A DNA stretch of 5,751 bases from Desulfobacteraceae bacterium (GTDB lineage Bacteria; Desulfobacterota; Desulfobacteria; Desulfobacterales; SURF-7). Each line of letters opens with the position of its first letter. Position 1 is the stretch's first letter. This document shows positions 1 to 5,751 of the stretch, piece by piece. The notes beneath the pieces were generated by a model. The model ran no database searches. It saw nothing but the letters and a program-made list of their open reading frames with translations, and was not told the origin of the DNA. Where the stretch lies: contig JAUXBD010000118.1 in NCBI GenBank assembly GCA_030619585.1, forward strand, positions 1-5,751, given 5' to 3'. The translations under genes were made by a program, and so were the position numbers.

Positions 1-2
1 TG

Positions 3-22
3 ACCAACCTCTTTTTGGTTTT
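3..22 (+). terminator. Weak hairpin plus short T run, possible terminator of an upstream gene
   Basis: ACCAA at 3-7 can pair with TTGGT at 15-19 across a 7-nt loop, and TTT follows. The stem is only 5 bp and AT-rich, so as a rho-independent terminator it is marginal. Its place directly after a TGA at 1-3 is the main reason to list it. Confidence 0.2.
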
Positions 23-30
23 ATGGAAAA

Positions 31-46
31 CGGTCTTTGTTGACCG
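31..46. repeat. Short inverted repeat overlapping the -35 of the 40-67 promoter
   Basis: CGGTC (31-35) and GACCG (42-46) form a perfect 5-bp dyad around TTTGTT. It covers the -35 hexamer of the candidate promoter at 40-67, so it could be a regulator-binding site. Five-base arms also arise often by chance. Confidence 0.25.
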
Positions 47-67
47 GCCATTCGGAAATCTTATACT
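40..67 (+). promoter_or_regulatory. Candidate sigma70-type promoter toward the chemoreceptor
   Basis: TTGACC (40-45; 5 of 6 to TTGACA), a 16-bp spacer, then TATACT (62-67; 5 of 6 to TATAAT). Transcription would start near 74, giving the chemoreceptor mRNA a leader of roughly 260 nt. It is the best promoter match I see upstream of the gene. I found no convincing sigma28 (flagellar) or sigma54 match. Confidence 0.5.
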
Positions 68-86
68 TTGTTTTGTGGTTTGTCAA
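58..86 (-). promoter_or_regulatory. Possible leftward promoter
   Basis: On the minus strand TTGACA (86-81, perfect) is followed by TAAGAT (63-58) at 17 bp, or by the better hexamer TATAAG (65-60) at a short 15-bp spacing. It would serve a gene to the left of the window. The overlap with the rightward promoter suggests a divergent promoter, but no leftward gene is visible to support it. Confidence 0.25.
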
Positions 87-170
87 CAGAAAACATATGG
101 TCGTCAAATCCATAAAAATGTACAAAACACTATATTTCATAGGGTAATTCGTTTGAGTTGAAGGACTTTT

Positions 171-190
171 GGGTCAGTGTATCCTGACTC
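171..190 (+). repeat. Hairpin in the chemoreceptor leader
   Basis: GGGTCAG (171-177) pairs with CTGACTC (184-190) across a 6-nt loop, giving 7 bp with one G-U pair. No T run follows, so it is not a terminator. In a transcript starting near 74 it would be the strongest local stem I can find by eye. Function unknown. Confidence 0.35.
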
Positions 191-290
191 TCTGGTCGGA
201 AGAAAGCCAATCCTGTCAGTTGTGTGTTGAAAAAATATGTTGATCTAAAAGAAATGTTTGTGATAGTCATAAAAGAAGGGTCATCGTTTC

Positions 291-303
291 TTTAACAGTT
301 AAA
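291..303. promoter_or_regulatory. 13-bp palindrome, candidate operator
   Basis: TTTAAC and GTTAAA form a perfect inverted repeat around a single central A, ending 29 bp before the chemoreceptor start codon. A one-base centre cannot make an RNA hairpin loop, so the site is more likely a protein-binding dyad if it is functional. No family assignment is possible from sequence alone. Confidence 0.3.
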
Positions 304-332
304 CAATTCGTCGAATGTACGGGAGGTTAAAC

Positions 333-2021
333 ATGTGGAGATCGCTCAGCATACATACAAAAATATGGATCAGCTTGCTTATTTTGCTTTTGGGTTACTT
401 TGGCTCAATGGTGTTTGGGTTTATTGGCGGTAACCAGACCCAGATCCGTCTTCGTGATTCATCAAATCATCTATTCCCTGTTGCAAACAAGAGCAAGGAG
501 GCTTTGACCGCATTTGATGAACAGGTCCGATTGTATAATGATGCAGTGATATTGGGCGGTGAAACCCTTCTTGTGACTGCTCAAAAGAAAAGCGAAAAAG
601 TTGTAGAACTTCTCAATGAGATTGCAGCGCTTTCAAAGGATAGTGAAATAAGAGGGAACATGGCTCTGGAAATGGCAATGAAGGTGAAGGCTTTTTCTTA
701 CAAAGCACATGCTGTTTATTCTGCAGGGAGCTTAATTACCGGAGAAGATGATGGCGCTGAAGAAGAACAGGAGAACGTTCAAGATGATCTTTTAAGTCTT
801 GCCAAGGAGACAGAAAACATTAAGGAGCAATTAGTATCGCTCTCTCAAGATTCTTCCAATTATTTTAAAAAAGATCTCTCAGATATCAGTGACGCTACAA
901 AGCGTAATAATTACAAAGTTTTAGCTGCATTTATTATTGTGGCTATTGTTACCGTTATTATTAACATGTTTATTATTACAAATTCCATAATCCGTCCCCT
1001 TGATGCTACGGTCTCCATGCTAAAGGATATAGCTGAAGGAGATGGTGATCTTACCAAACGCCTTAATATAATAAATAATGACGAGGCAGGTGAGCTGGCA
1101 ATATGGTTTAACACCTTTATTGAAAATCTTCAGGTGATGATTGACGATATTGCCGGGAAAGCGGAAATCTTGAGTGAATCATCTAACGAGATGTCCTCTC
1201 TGTCCAGCCAGATGGCTTCAGGTATCAACCAGGTGTCTGAAAGATCCGGCATCGTAAAAAACTCTGCAGGGGAGATGAATATAAACACGGACTCGATTGC
1301 AGCAGCCATGGAGCAGACATCAGTCAACACAAACATAGTGGCAAATTCAATAGAGGAGATGACCTCTACTATTAATGAAATTTCCAAGAACTCCGACAAG
1401 GCAGCATCAATTACGAATAATGCTGTTGCCCAGGCAAATGATGCATCAAACAAAGTAGAAGAGCTTGGTGCTGCCGCAGCTGAGATTGGAAAAGTTACCG
1501 AAGCGATAGCAGAAATATCTGATCAGACCAACCTTCTGGCACTAAATGCCACAATTGAAGCTGCCCGTGCAGGGGATGCAGGCAAGGGTTTTGCTGTAGT
1601 GGCAAATGAGATCAAGGACCTTGCGATGCAGACAGCTGAAGCTACTAAGGGTATAAAACAGAAGGTTGAGAGTATTCAGGGAACAACCCAAGGGACAATA
1701 ACGGTTATAGAGCTGATCTCGCAAGTCATTAACGATGTAAATGATATTGTATCTATGATTGCACAATCAGTAGAAGAACAGTCAATAACCACTAAAGAGA
1801 TTGCAAACACAGTGCTTCAGCTTTCCGATGGTATTAAGATTGTTAATGAAAATGTTGCCCAAAGTTCTCAAGTCTCAGGACAGATCGCAGGGGATATTGC
1901 CGAGGTTAGCCAGGCAACTGATGATATGTCCAGCAGCAGCTCCCAACTGAGCCTCAGTGCGGAAAAACTTTCACAGATGGCAGGGCATCTTAAGGAGATG
2001 ATGGGGAAATTTAAGGTCTAA
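333..2021 (+). CDS. Methyl-accepting chemotaxis protein (transmembrane chemoreceptor)
   Basis: Chemoreceptor of 562 residues that would sit in polar arrays with CheA and CheW and control the kinase in response to a ligand. Order: short cytoplasmic start, membrane helix about 11-31, extracytoplasmic helical sensor about 34-194, membrane helix 196-216, HAMP linker about 217-270 (RPLD at 221-224, GDGDLTKRL at 236-244), then a long signalling coiled coil to the end. The hairpin tip is clear: EAARAGDAGKGFAVV at 409-423, preceded by DQTNLLALNATI. The sensor resembles a four-helix bundle but its ligand cannot be named. It carries an acidic stretch at about 137-152. The C-terminus (MMGKFKV) lacks a CheR-binding NWETF-type tail. 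The start at 333 is chosen because GGGAGG at 321-326 lies 6 nt before it; the in-frame ATG at 315 has no ribosome binding site and would place that sequence inside the gene. No che genes are adjacent, so it looks like a stand-alone receptor. Confidence 0.96.
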   Translation: MWRSLSIHTKIWISLLILLLGYFGSMVFGFIGGNQTQIRLRDSSNHLFPVANKSKEALTAFDEQVRLYNDAVILGGETLLVTAQKKSEKVVELLNEIAALSKDSEIRGNMALEMAMKVKAFSYKAHAVYSAGSLITGEDDGAEEEQENVQDDLLSLAKETENIKEQLVSLSQDSSNYFKKDLSDISDATKRNNYKVLAAFIIVAIVTVIINMFIITNSIIRPLDATVSMLKDIAEGDGDLTKRLNIINNDEAGELAIWFNTFIENLQVMIDDIAGKAEILSESSNEMSSLSSQMASGINQVSERSGIVKNSAGEMNINTDSIAAAMEQTSVNTNIVANSIEEMTSTINEISKNSDKAASITNNAVAQANDASNKVEELGAAAAEIGKVTEAIAEISDQTNLLALNATIEAARAGDAGKGFAVVANEIKDLAMQTAEATKGIKQKVESIQGTTQGTITVIELISQVINDVNDIVSMIAQSVEEQSITTKEIANTVLQLSDGIKIVNENVAQSSQVSGQIAGDIAEVSQATDDMSSSSSQLSLSAEKLSQMAGHLKEMMGKFKV

Positions 2022-2027
2022 GCGGTT

Positions 2028-3761
2028 CTAAGTTACAGCTTCAGGCAAACCTTCATCTCCGGCATAGACATTCTTCAATACCAGGGCGCTTTCTATTATC
2101 ATCCATATCTGCAGGATAAATACAGCCAGACCAATACTTAAAAGGAGCCAGTTTGATGAGTCGTAGAATTTTTGTATATTGAGCAGCATAGCCCATATGG
2201 TTATGATAATCATAAAGACCATGGGGATGCCTGTGAATGCAATGGTCACCTTACGGCGTGCCAGGTATATTGTTGTGACCAGAAGGGCAAGTCCTGCAAG
2301 TAGTTGATTGACCGATCCGAATAGGGGCCATAGCTTCATGGCACCCTTGCCACTGCCGTCATAGAATGCAAGAATGGCTGCGGTAATAACCGCAAACAGT
2401 GTTGCAATCTGCCGCCGGGCTAAGAACTTGAAATTGTAAGCATTGGATAGCTCTACAACCACATAGCTCTGGATACGGGTGGCGGTATCAATAGTAGTGG
2501 CGGCAAATGACACAATAAATACAGCCATTACGGCAAGCGCTATTTTGATTGGAATTCCAATGCTTTGAATCATATTCGCAGAGCCCTGAACAAAAGCTCC
2601 TAATTTTGAGCCAAGCCCTGCGGCGGCTTCCCAGCTTGAGTAATGGTGATTAAAGGCCGCAACACCGGTAAAAATTTCGCCATTTTCTCCTGTTAATCCT
2701 ATCCCGATTCCTGCAGCAACAGCTACGATAACGAGAGTTGACAGGGCTCCTTCCATCAGCATGCTTCCATATCCGAGAAATAGGGAACAGCTTTCGGAAT
2801 CACACTGTTTTGAAGATGTGCCCGAACTAACCAGGCTGTGAAAACCTGAGATTGCTCCACATGCAATTACAACAAAAATGAATGGCCAGATTTGTGGCGC
2901 TCCTTTTGCGACCGGATTGTAAGCAGGGGCAACTATTTGCGGATGTGCAACAATGACGCCTAAAGAGAGTAGCAGCATTGCAATGAGAAGCTGATGAGAA
3001 TTAATGAAATCTCTTGGTTGCAGAAGTGTTTGAACAGGAAGGCTTGATGCCAGCCATGAGTCAAACACGAGAACAATAACGATCCATGAAATAAGGGCTG
3101 ATTTTGCGCTTATGCCAAACAACACTTTTAAGTCAACTGGAAAGTATACGCCAATGACAACTGTAAGATACATTATTAACACCGCAATAATACTTGGCCA
3201 TAGCGCATCTTTCTTTTTTTTGTATATCCATTTACCAAGCAAAAAAGCTATGACCAGCTCGAACCAGACAGGGATAACAGAGATCGGATACATTGTAAAA
3301 AGAATGGCTATTATCAGTGCAAAAACAGCTATTACGATCCAAAGCTCGAAAAAGATCACAAGCAGAAAAAGGGTTCTAACTCTTTTATTTACAATGTCGG
3401 CCGCCAAATCACCAATGGATCGTCCACGGGCCCTCAAGGACACAACAAGCGCTCCGAAATCATGGACTGCTCCGAAAAAGATGGAGCCAAAAAAGACCCA
3501 GACAACAGCAGGGACCCAACCCCAGATGATTGCAATTGCCGGCCCTACGATAGGACCAAGGCCTGCGATTGATGTGAAGTGGTGACCAAAGAGTATGTGT
3601 CTGTTGGTAGGCACAAAGTCATGGCCGTCCTGAAATTCTATGCTGGGGCAGACAGCTTCCGGGTTTAATTTAAAAATCTTGCGGGCCAGGAATTTGCCGT
3701 AGGTATGATATGCCACCAGATATCCGATCATCATCAGTGCAGCCAAAAGTAATGAGTTCAT
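2028..3761 (-). CDS. cstA: CstA-family carbon starvation permease, short form
   Basis: Inner-membrane permease of 577 residues. Characterised relatives (E. coli CstA and BtsT) import pyruvate, and CstA is also linked to peptide uptake; the substrate here is not proven. Family hallmarks are in order: DGHDFVPTN at 45-53, GHHFTSIAGLGPIVGP at 59-74, GAVHDF at 97-102, LPVQTLLQPRDFINS at 241-255, GFHSLVSSGTSSKQ at 306-319, TTIDTATRIQSY at 422-433 and WPLFGSVNQLLAGLAL at 478-493. Many hydrophobic segments fill the length. E. coli CstA has about 700 residues; this one lacks the long C-terminal part, as do other short family members, so it is complete rather than truncated. AAGGAG (3774-3769) lies 7 nt before the ATG. 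Where other family members I recall have polar or charged residues after SSGTSSKQ, this one has two cysteines (C320, C325). The gene is convergent with the chemoreceptor, with 6 bp between stop codons. Confidence 0.93.
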   Translation of the reverse strand: MNSLLLAALMMIGYLVAYHTYGKFLARKIFKLNPEAVCPSIEFQDGHDFVPTNRHILFGHHFTSIAGLGPIVGPAIAIIWGWVPAVVWVFFGSIFFGAVHDFGALVVSLRARGRSIGDLAADIVNKRVRTLFLLVIFFELWIVIAVFALIIAILFTMYPISVIPVWFELVIAFLLGKWIYKKKKDALWPSIIAVLIMYLTVVIGVYFPVDLKVLFGISAKSALISWIVIVLVFDSWLASSLPVQTLLQPRDFINSHQLLIAMLLLSLGVIVAHPQIVAPAYNPVAKGAPQIWPFIFVVIACGAISGFHSLVSSGTSSKQCDSESCSLFLGYGSMLMEGALSTLVIVAVAAGIGIGLTGENGEIFTGVAAFNHHYSSWEAAAGLGSKLGAFVQGSANMIQSIGIPIKIALAVMAVFIVSFAATTIDTATRIQSYVVVELSNAYNFKFLARRQIATLFAVITAAILAFYDGSGKGAMKLWPLFGSVNQLLAGLALLVTTIYLARRKVTIAFTGIPMVFMIIITIWAMLLNIQKFYDSSNWLLLSIGLAVFILQIWMIIESALVLKNVYAGDEGLPEAVT

Positions 3762-3791
3762 GCTTATGCTCCTTCTTTTAACTTTTTGTAA

Positions 3792-3820
3792 AAAATATCA
3801 TTGTATTATAAGCATGTCAA
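3792..3820 (-). promoter_or_regulatory. Candidate sigma70-type promoter of the cstA-family gene
   Basis: On the minus strand, TTGACA (3820-3815, perfect) is followed after 17 bp by TATTTT (3797-3792, 4 of 6). Transcription would start near 3785, giving a leader of about 24 nt that contains the AAGGAG ribosome binding site. No CRP-like palindrome, which could explain carbon-starvation control, is evident. Confidence 0.5.
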
Positions 3821-3824
3821 CATG
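3813..3824. repeat. CATG-N4-CATG dyad over the -35 of the cstA-family promoter
   Basis: CATG at 3813-3816 and 3821-3824 flank TCAA, giving a short inverted repeat that covers the minus-strand -35 hexamer. It could be an operator, but 4-bp arms are weak evidence. Confidence 0.2.
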
Positions 3825-3844
3825 ATGAATGGTGCTCTTGCCTG

Positions 3845-3873
3845 TTGAAAGCCTTGATTAAAACTGTTATAAG
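3845..3873 (+). promoter_or_regulatory. Candidate sigma70-type promoter of the PC4-like/ligase pair
   Basis: TTGAAA (3845-3850; 5 of 6), a 17-bp spacer, then TATAAG (3868-3873; 5 of 6). The start would fall near 3880, about 70 nt before the PC4-like gene. The promoter points away from the cstA-family promoter, so 3762-3951 is a compact divergent regulatory region. Confidence 0.5.
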
Positions 3874-3951
3874 AGATATCTGCATTTTAGACAGGTATGA
3901 TATTAAACATTAAACTTAAGATAATCATCATTAAACTAAACGGAGGATAAT

Positions 3952-4209
3952 ATGGCAGGATTTGACCCGGAAAAAGACAAGTTAATAAAGAAATGGAAAT
4001 GTGAAGAGACCGGACTTATGGTTTCTATCAATCAATATGCCGAGGCTCAGCCAAAGGTCCAGATAGGTCCCAGGATATTAAAGAAAAAGGACGGCACAGA
4101 CAGGGCACCTTCTAAGGCAGGAAGACTTACAATGGAAGATCTTATGTGGTTTTACGATATTATTGATGAAGTTAAGGATGAACTTGCCGCGCATGTAAGG
4201 CCTGAATAG
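3952..4209 (+). CDS. Small PC4/p15-like putative single-strand nucleic-acid-binding protein
   Basis: A protein of 85 residues with no signal peptide or membrane segment. Its pattern fits the PC4 (transcriptional coactivator p15) fold: a strand at MVSINQY (23-29), a second at KVQIGPRILKKKDG (35-48), a basic linker with SKAGRLT (54-60), then a C-terminal amphipathic helix from MEDLMWFYDIIDEV (61-74) onward. PC4 proteins dimerise and bind single-stranded DNA through the curved sheet, and bacterial members of about this size exist. The assignment rests on pattern recall, not a search, so treat it as probable for the fold and open for the role. GGAGG (3942-3946) lies 5 nt before the ATG, an excellent start. 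The ligase-like gene follows 48 bp downstream on the same strand with no hairpin terminator between, suggesting co-transcription and a shared role in DNA handling. An alternative is a conserved hypothetical protein of unrelated function. Confidence 0.75.
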   Translation: MAGFDPEKDKLIKKWKCEETGLMVSINQYAEAQPKVQIGPRILKKKDGTDRAPSKAGRLTMEDLMWFYDIIDEVKDELAAHVRPE

Positions 4210-4236
4210 TGGGGAGTAAGGCGGTTTGAAAAAAGC

Positions 4237-4251
4237 GGGAGGCGTATGTAG
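4237..4251 (+). promoter_or_regulatory. Ribosome binding site followed by an ATG-TAG start-stop
   Basis: GGGAGG (4237-4242) is followed 3 nt later by ATG (4246-4248) and at once by TAG (4249-4251), in the frame of the ligase gene. The first usable start codons are ATG at 4258 and 4261, which are 15 and 18 nt from GGGAGG, longer than usual. The arrangement may weaken or regulate initiation, for example by holding a ribosome on the start-stop, or the second codon of an older start may have mutated to a stop. Confidence 0.35.
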
Positions 4252-4257
4252 TGTGCT

Positions 4258-5751
4258 ATGATGCAAAGTGTTGAAAACCTGGTTGAAGTCCTAAAAAAGT
4301 ACAATGAGGCATACAGAAGCGGAAAGCCTCTTGTGAGCGACCATGAATATGACAATCTTGTGGAACAGCTTCGCCTTGTTGCCCCTGATCACCCCTTTCT
4401 TGCGTCAGTGGAACCTGAAGTATTAAAAGGGAAGATTGAGGTAAAGCACACTGAACCAATGCTTTCAATTGGAAAGGCATATACTAAAGAGGCCCTTGAA
4501 AAGTTTTTAACCAGGGTAAAAAAAGAAGCCGACCAGATAAATACTAAAGAGGTCTCATTTAAGGTAACCCCAAAACTTGATGGTCTTGCAGCCAGGGATG
4601 ATGGGAATATATTTACCACCAGGGGGAACGGTGAAGTCGGTTACGAGATAAGCGGAGTCTTTCAAAAGGGTGTGATTCCTGTTGGAGGCAGAGGGCTTGG
4701 CATTGGTGAAATAGTCATTGTTAAATCCTACTTTGACGAGCACCTGTCTGACAAGTTCGAGCATCCCAGAAACATGGTTGTTGGAATTGTCTCCTCTGAC
4801 ACATTAAATGATTTTGCTAAAAAGGCAGTACAGGATAAGGCTGTGCGGTTTGTGCCATATGGCATGCTTGATAGTTGGGAAGGGGAGGGCAACGAGCTTT
4901 TACAAAACATAGAAAAGATTACCGCAGACCTCGCCGGGAAAACGGATTATCCCCAGGATGGAATGGTGGCGTCGGTTGTTGATGAGGCTTTAAGGGTGCA
5001 TATGGGAGCAACCGCCCATCATTACAGATGGCAGGTTGCTGTGAAAAAAAAAGGTGAAACAGCGGTTACAGTTGTTGAGGATATAAAATGGCAGGTGGGA
5101 AGAACCGGAAATGTCACGCCTGTTCTGGAAGTCAAACCCGTGTCTCTTTCCGGGGCTACTATAAGGCGGGTTACAGCACACAATGCAGGGCAGATAAAAG
5201 AAAAGAGAATCGGGATCAACGCGGAAATTGAGGTCATCAGAAGCGGAGAGGTGATTCCAAAACTTGAAAAAGTGGTCAAAGAATCTCGTTTGATAAGTAT
5301 ACCTGAAAGGTGTCCTTCGTGCAGTCAAAAGCTTGAATGGAAAAAAGATTTCTTACAATGCAAAAACAGTGACTGCCCGGACCAGATCAGGCAGAAAATT
5401 TACCACTGGTTTAACACCCTGGGCAATGCAGACTGGTTTGGAGTAAAAACTGTCCAAAAGCTTGCGGAAAATGGTTTTGACAGTCTTGAAAAGATATACG
5501 GCATGAAAGAAAAAGATTTCATCGAAATAGGCTTCGGGCCGGTGCAATCTAAGAACCTTAGTGATGCCATTGATATCAGTAAAAATAAAGAAGTTGAGGA
5601 TTGGCGGTTTCTTGCCGCATTCGGGGTCTCCGATCTGGGAGAAGGTGACAGCAGGAAGCTGCTTATGCATATAGAGTTTGATAGGCTTACTGAAATTAAG
5701 GCTGCTGATATTAAAAAAATTCACGGTTTTGGTAAGATCACAAGTGCATCA
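4258..5751 (+). CDS. Divergent NAD+-dependent DNA ligase (LigA-like), 3' end outside the window
   Basis: LigA-type enzymes use NAD+ to seal nicks in DNA through a lysine-AMP intermediate. The first 498 residues are present. Domains in order: Ia-like NMN-binding start (SDHEYD at 27-32), adenylation domain (KLDG at 106-109, TRGNG at 121-125, GE at 150-151, HPRN at 169-172, DGMVASV at 234-240, RWQVAVK at 257-263), OB fold (QVGRTGNVTPV, then a SGEVIPKLE segment), a Cys4 zinc finger (C352, C355, C368, C373) and helix-hairpin-helix repeats running to the window end. A BRCT domain may follow outside. Aligned by eye to E. coli LigA, K115, D117, R136, E173, R200, D285 and K314 are kept, but E113 is T104, E143 is Y129, R208 is S179 and K290 is S239; Y22 and H23 of domain Ia are also changed. 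The frame is open throughout, so it is not an obvious pseudogene. It is probably a second, specialised ligase or nucleotidyltransferase. The start at 4258 is uncertain (ATGATG). I give no symbol because the housekeeping ligA is likely elsewhere. Confidence 0.88.
   Translation, partial: MMQSVENLVEVLKKYNEAYRSGKPLVSDHEYDNLVEQLRLVAPDHPFLASVEPEVLKGKIEVKHTEPMLSIGKAYTKEALEKFLTRVKKEADQINTKEVSFKVTPKLDGLAARDDGNIFTTRGNGEVGYEISGVFQKGVIPVGGRGLGIGEIVIVKSYFDEHLSDKFEHPRNMVVGIVSSDTLNDFAKKAVQDKAVRFVPYGMLDSWEGEGNELLQNIEKITADLAGKTDYPQDGMVASVVDEALRVHMGATAHHYRWQVAVKKKGETAVTVVEDIKWQVGRTGNVTPVLEVKPVSLSGATIRRVTAHNAGQIKEKRIGINAEIEVIRSGEVIPKLEKVVKESRLISIPERCPSCSQKLEWKKDFLQCKNSDCPDQIRQKIYHWFNTLGNADWFGVKTVQKLAENGFDSLEKIYGMKEKDFIEIGFGPVQSKNLSDAIDISKNKEVEDWRFLAAFGVSDLGEGDSRKLLMHIEFDRLTEIKAADIKKIHGFGKITSAS
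5044..5052 (+). repeat. A9 homopolymer inside the ligase gene
   Basis: Nine consecutive A bases encode three lysines (263-265), the first of which aligns with the conserved motif V lysine of LigA. Runs of this length can cause polymerase slippage, and sequencing errors are common at such sites. The reading frame stays consistent with LigA on both sides, so the length given here looks correct. Confidence 0.6.

Larger units (their letters stand above)
1..332. other. Non-coding leader/intergenic region upstream of the chemoreceptor
   Basis: No open reading frame of useful length with a ribosome binding site lies here on either strand. The stretch is AT-rich and contains a strong promoter candidate on the plus strand, a weaker one facing left, three short inverted repeats and one compact palindrome, listed separately. 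A TGA sits at positions 1-3 and could be the stop of a gene lying to the left, but nothing in the window can confirm this. I looked for a GEMM-type cyclic-di-GMP riboswitch, often found before chemoreceptor genes, and for tRNA-like folds, and saw neither. Confidence 0.7.

Noticed and set aside
97..147. Possible 16-codon small ORF in the leader
   Set aside because: No Shine-Dalgarno sequence precedes it and its length is expected by chance.
315..332. Upstream in-frame ATG as the chemoreceptor start
   Set aside because: There is no ribosome binding site before 315, whereas GGGAGG at 321-326 is ideally placed for the ATG at 333.
1..332. Cyclic-di-GMP (GEMM) riboswitch or other structured RNA before the chemoreceptor
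   Set aside because: The conserved GEMM core sequences are absent, and no other known class was recognised by eye.
911..1766. Minus-strand open frames opposite the chemoreceptor
   Set aside because: They lie within a highly conserved chemoreceptor gene and resemble no known protein.
2018..2032. CTAAG direct repeat spanning the two stop codons
   Set aside because: A 5-bp repeat is expected by chance and largely follows from the stop codons themselves.
3112..3585. Plus-strand open frame of 157 codons inside the cstA-family gene
   Set aside because: It lies opposite an unmistakable CstA coding sequence, has a low-complexity Lys/Thr-rich translation and shows no family motif. It is a shadow frame.
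4078..5724. Several minus-strand open frames opposite the PC4-like and ligase genes
   Set aside because: The plus strand carries a continuous, motif-rich ligase frame through 4258-5751. The minus-strand translations show no recognisable domains and overlap each other in different frames.
1..5751. CRISPR array, insertion sequence, attachment site or tRNA
   Set aside because: I saw no regularly spaced repeats, transposase motifs, long terminal inverted repeats or tRNA-like folds.

Overview
The window reads as ordinary chromosomal DNA from a Gram-negative, motile or chemosensory, probably anaerobic bacterium. GC content is moderate (about 40-45% by eye). My best guess is a Desulfobacterota (former Deltaproteobacteria) member, from the short-type CstA, the small PC4-like protein and the codon use. 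This is an inference; no rRNA or other taxonomic marker is present.

Layout: (1) Positions 1-332 hold no convincing gene. They form a leader or intergenic region with a near-consensus sigma70-type promoter (40-67), several small hairpins and a 13-bp palindrome (291-303) just before the first gene. (2) 333-2021 (+) encodes a complete transmembrane methyl-accepting chemotaxis protein. (3) 2028-3761 (-) encodes a complete CstA-family carbon-starvation permease, convergent with the chemoreceptor and only 6 bp from it. (4) 3762-3951 is a divergent promoter region with a good promoter candidate for each strand. (5) 3952-4209 (+) encodes an 85-residue protein resembling the PC4/p15 single-strand nucleic-acid-binding family. 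(6) 4258-5751 (+) encodes an NAD+-dependent DNA ligase-like protein. It is cut off by the window end within its helix-hairpin-helix domain.

The chemoreceptor and CstA could both serve nutrient acquisition (sensing, and uptake of pyruvate or peptides), but they are convergent and so not one operon. The PC4-like gene and the ligase are on one strand, 48 bp apart with no visible terminator, and share an upstream promoter, so they may form a small DNA-transaction operon.

The most interesting item is the ligase. It keeps the nucleophilic KxDG lysine, the motif V lysine and the zinc finger, but lacks several residues that are essential in E. coli LigA, including the DGVVIKV lysine (motif IV). It is probably a divergent paralogue with changed activity rather than the housekeeping enzyme. 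I found no CRISPR array, tRNA, rRNA, insertion sequence or recognisable riboswitch.
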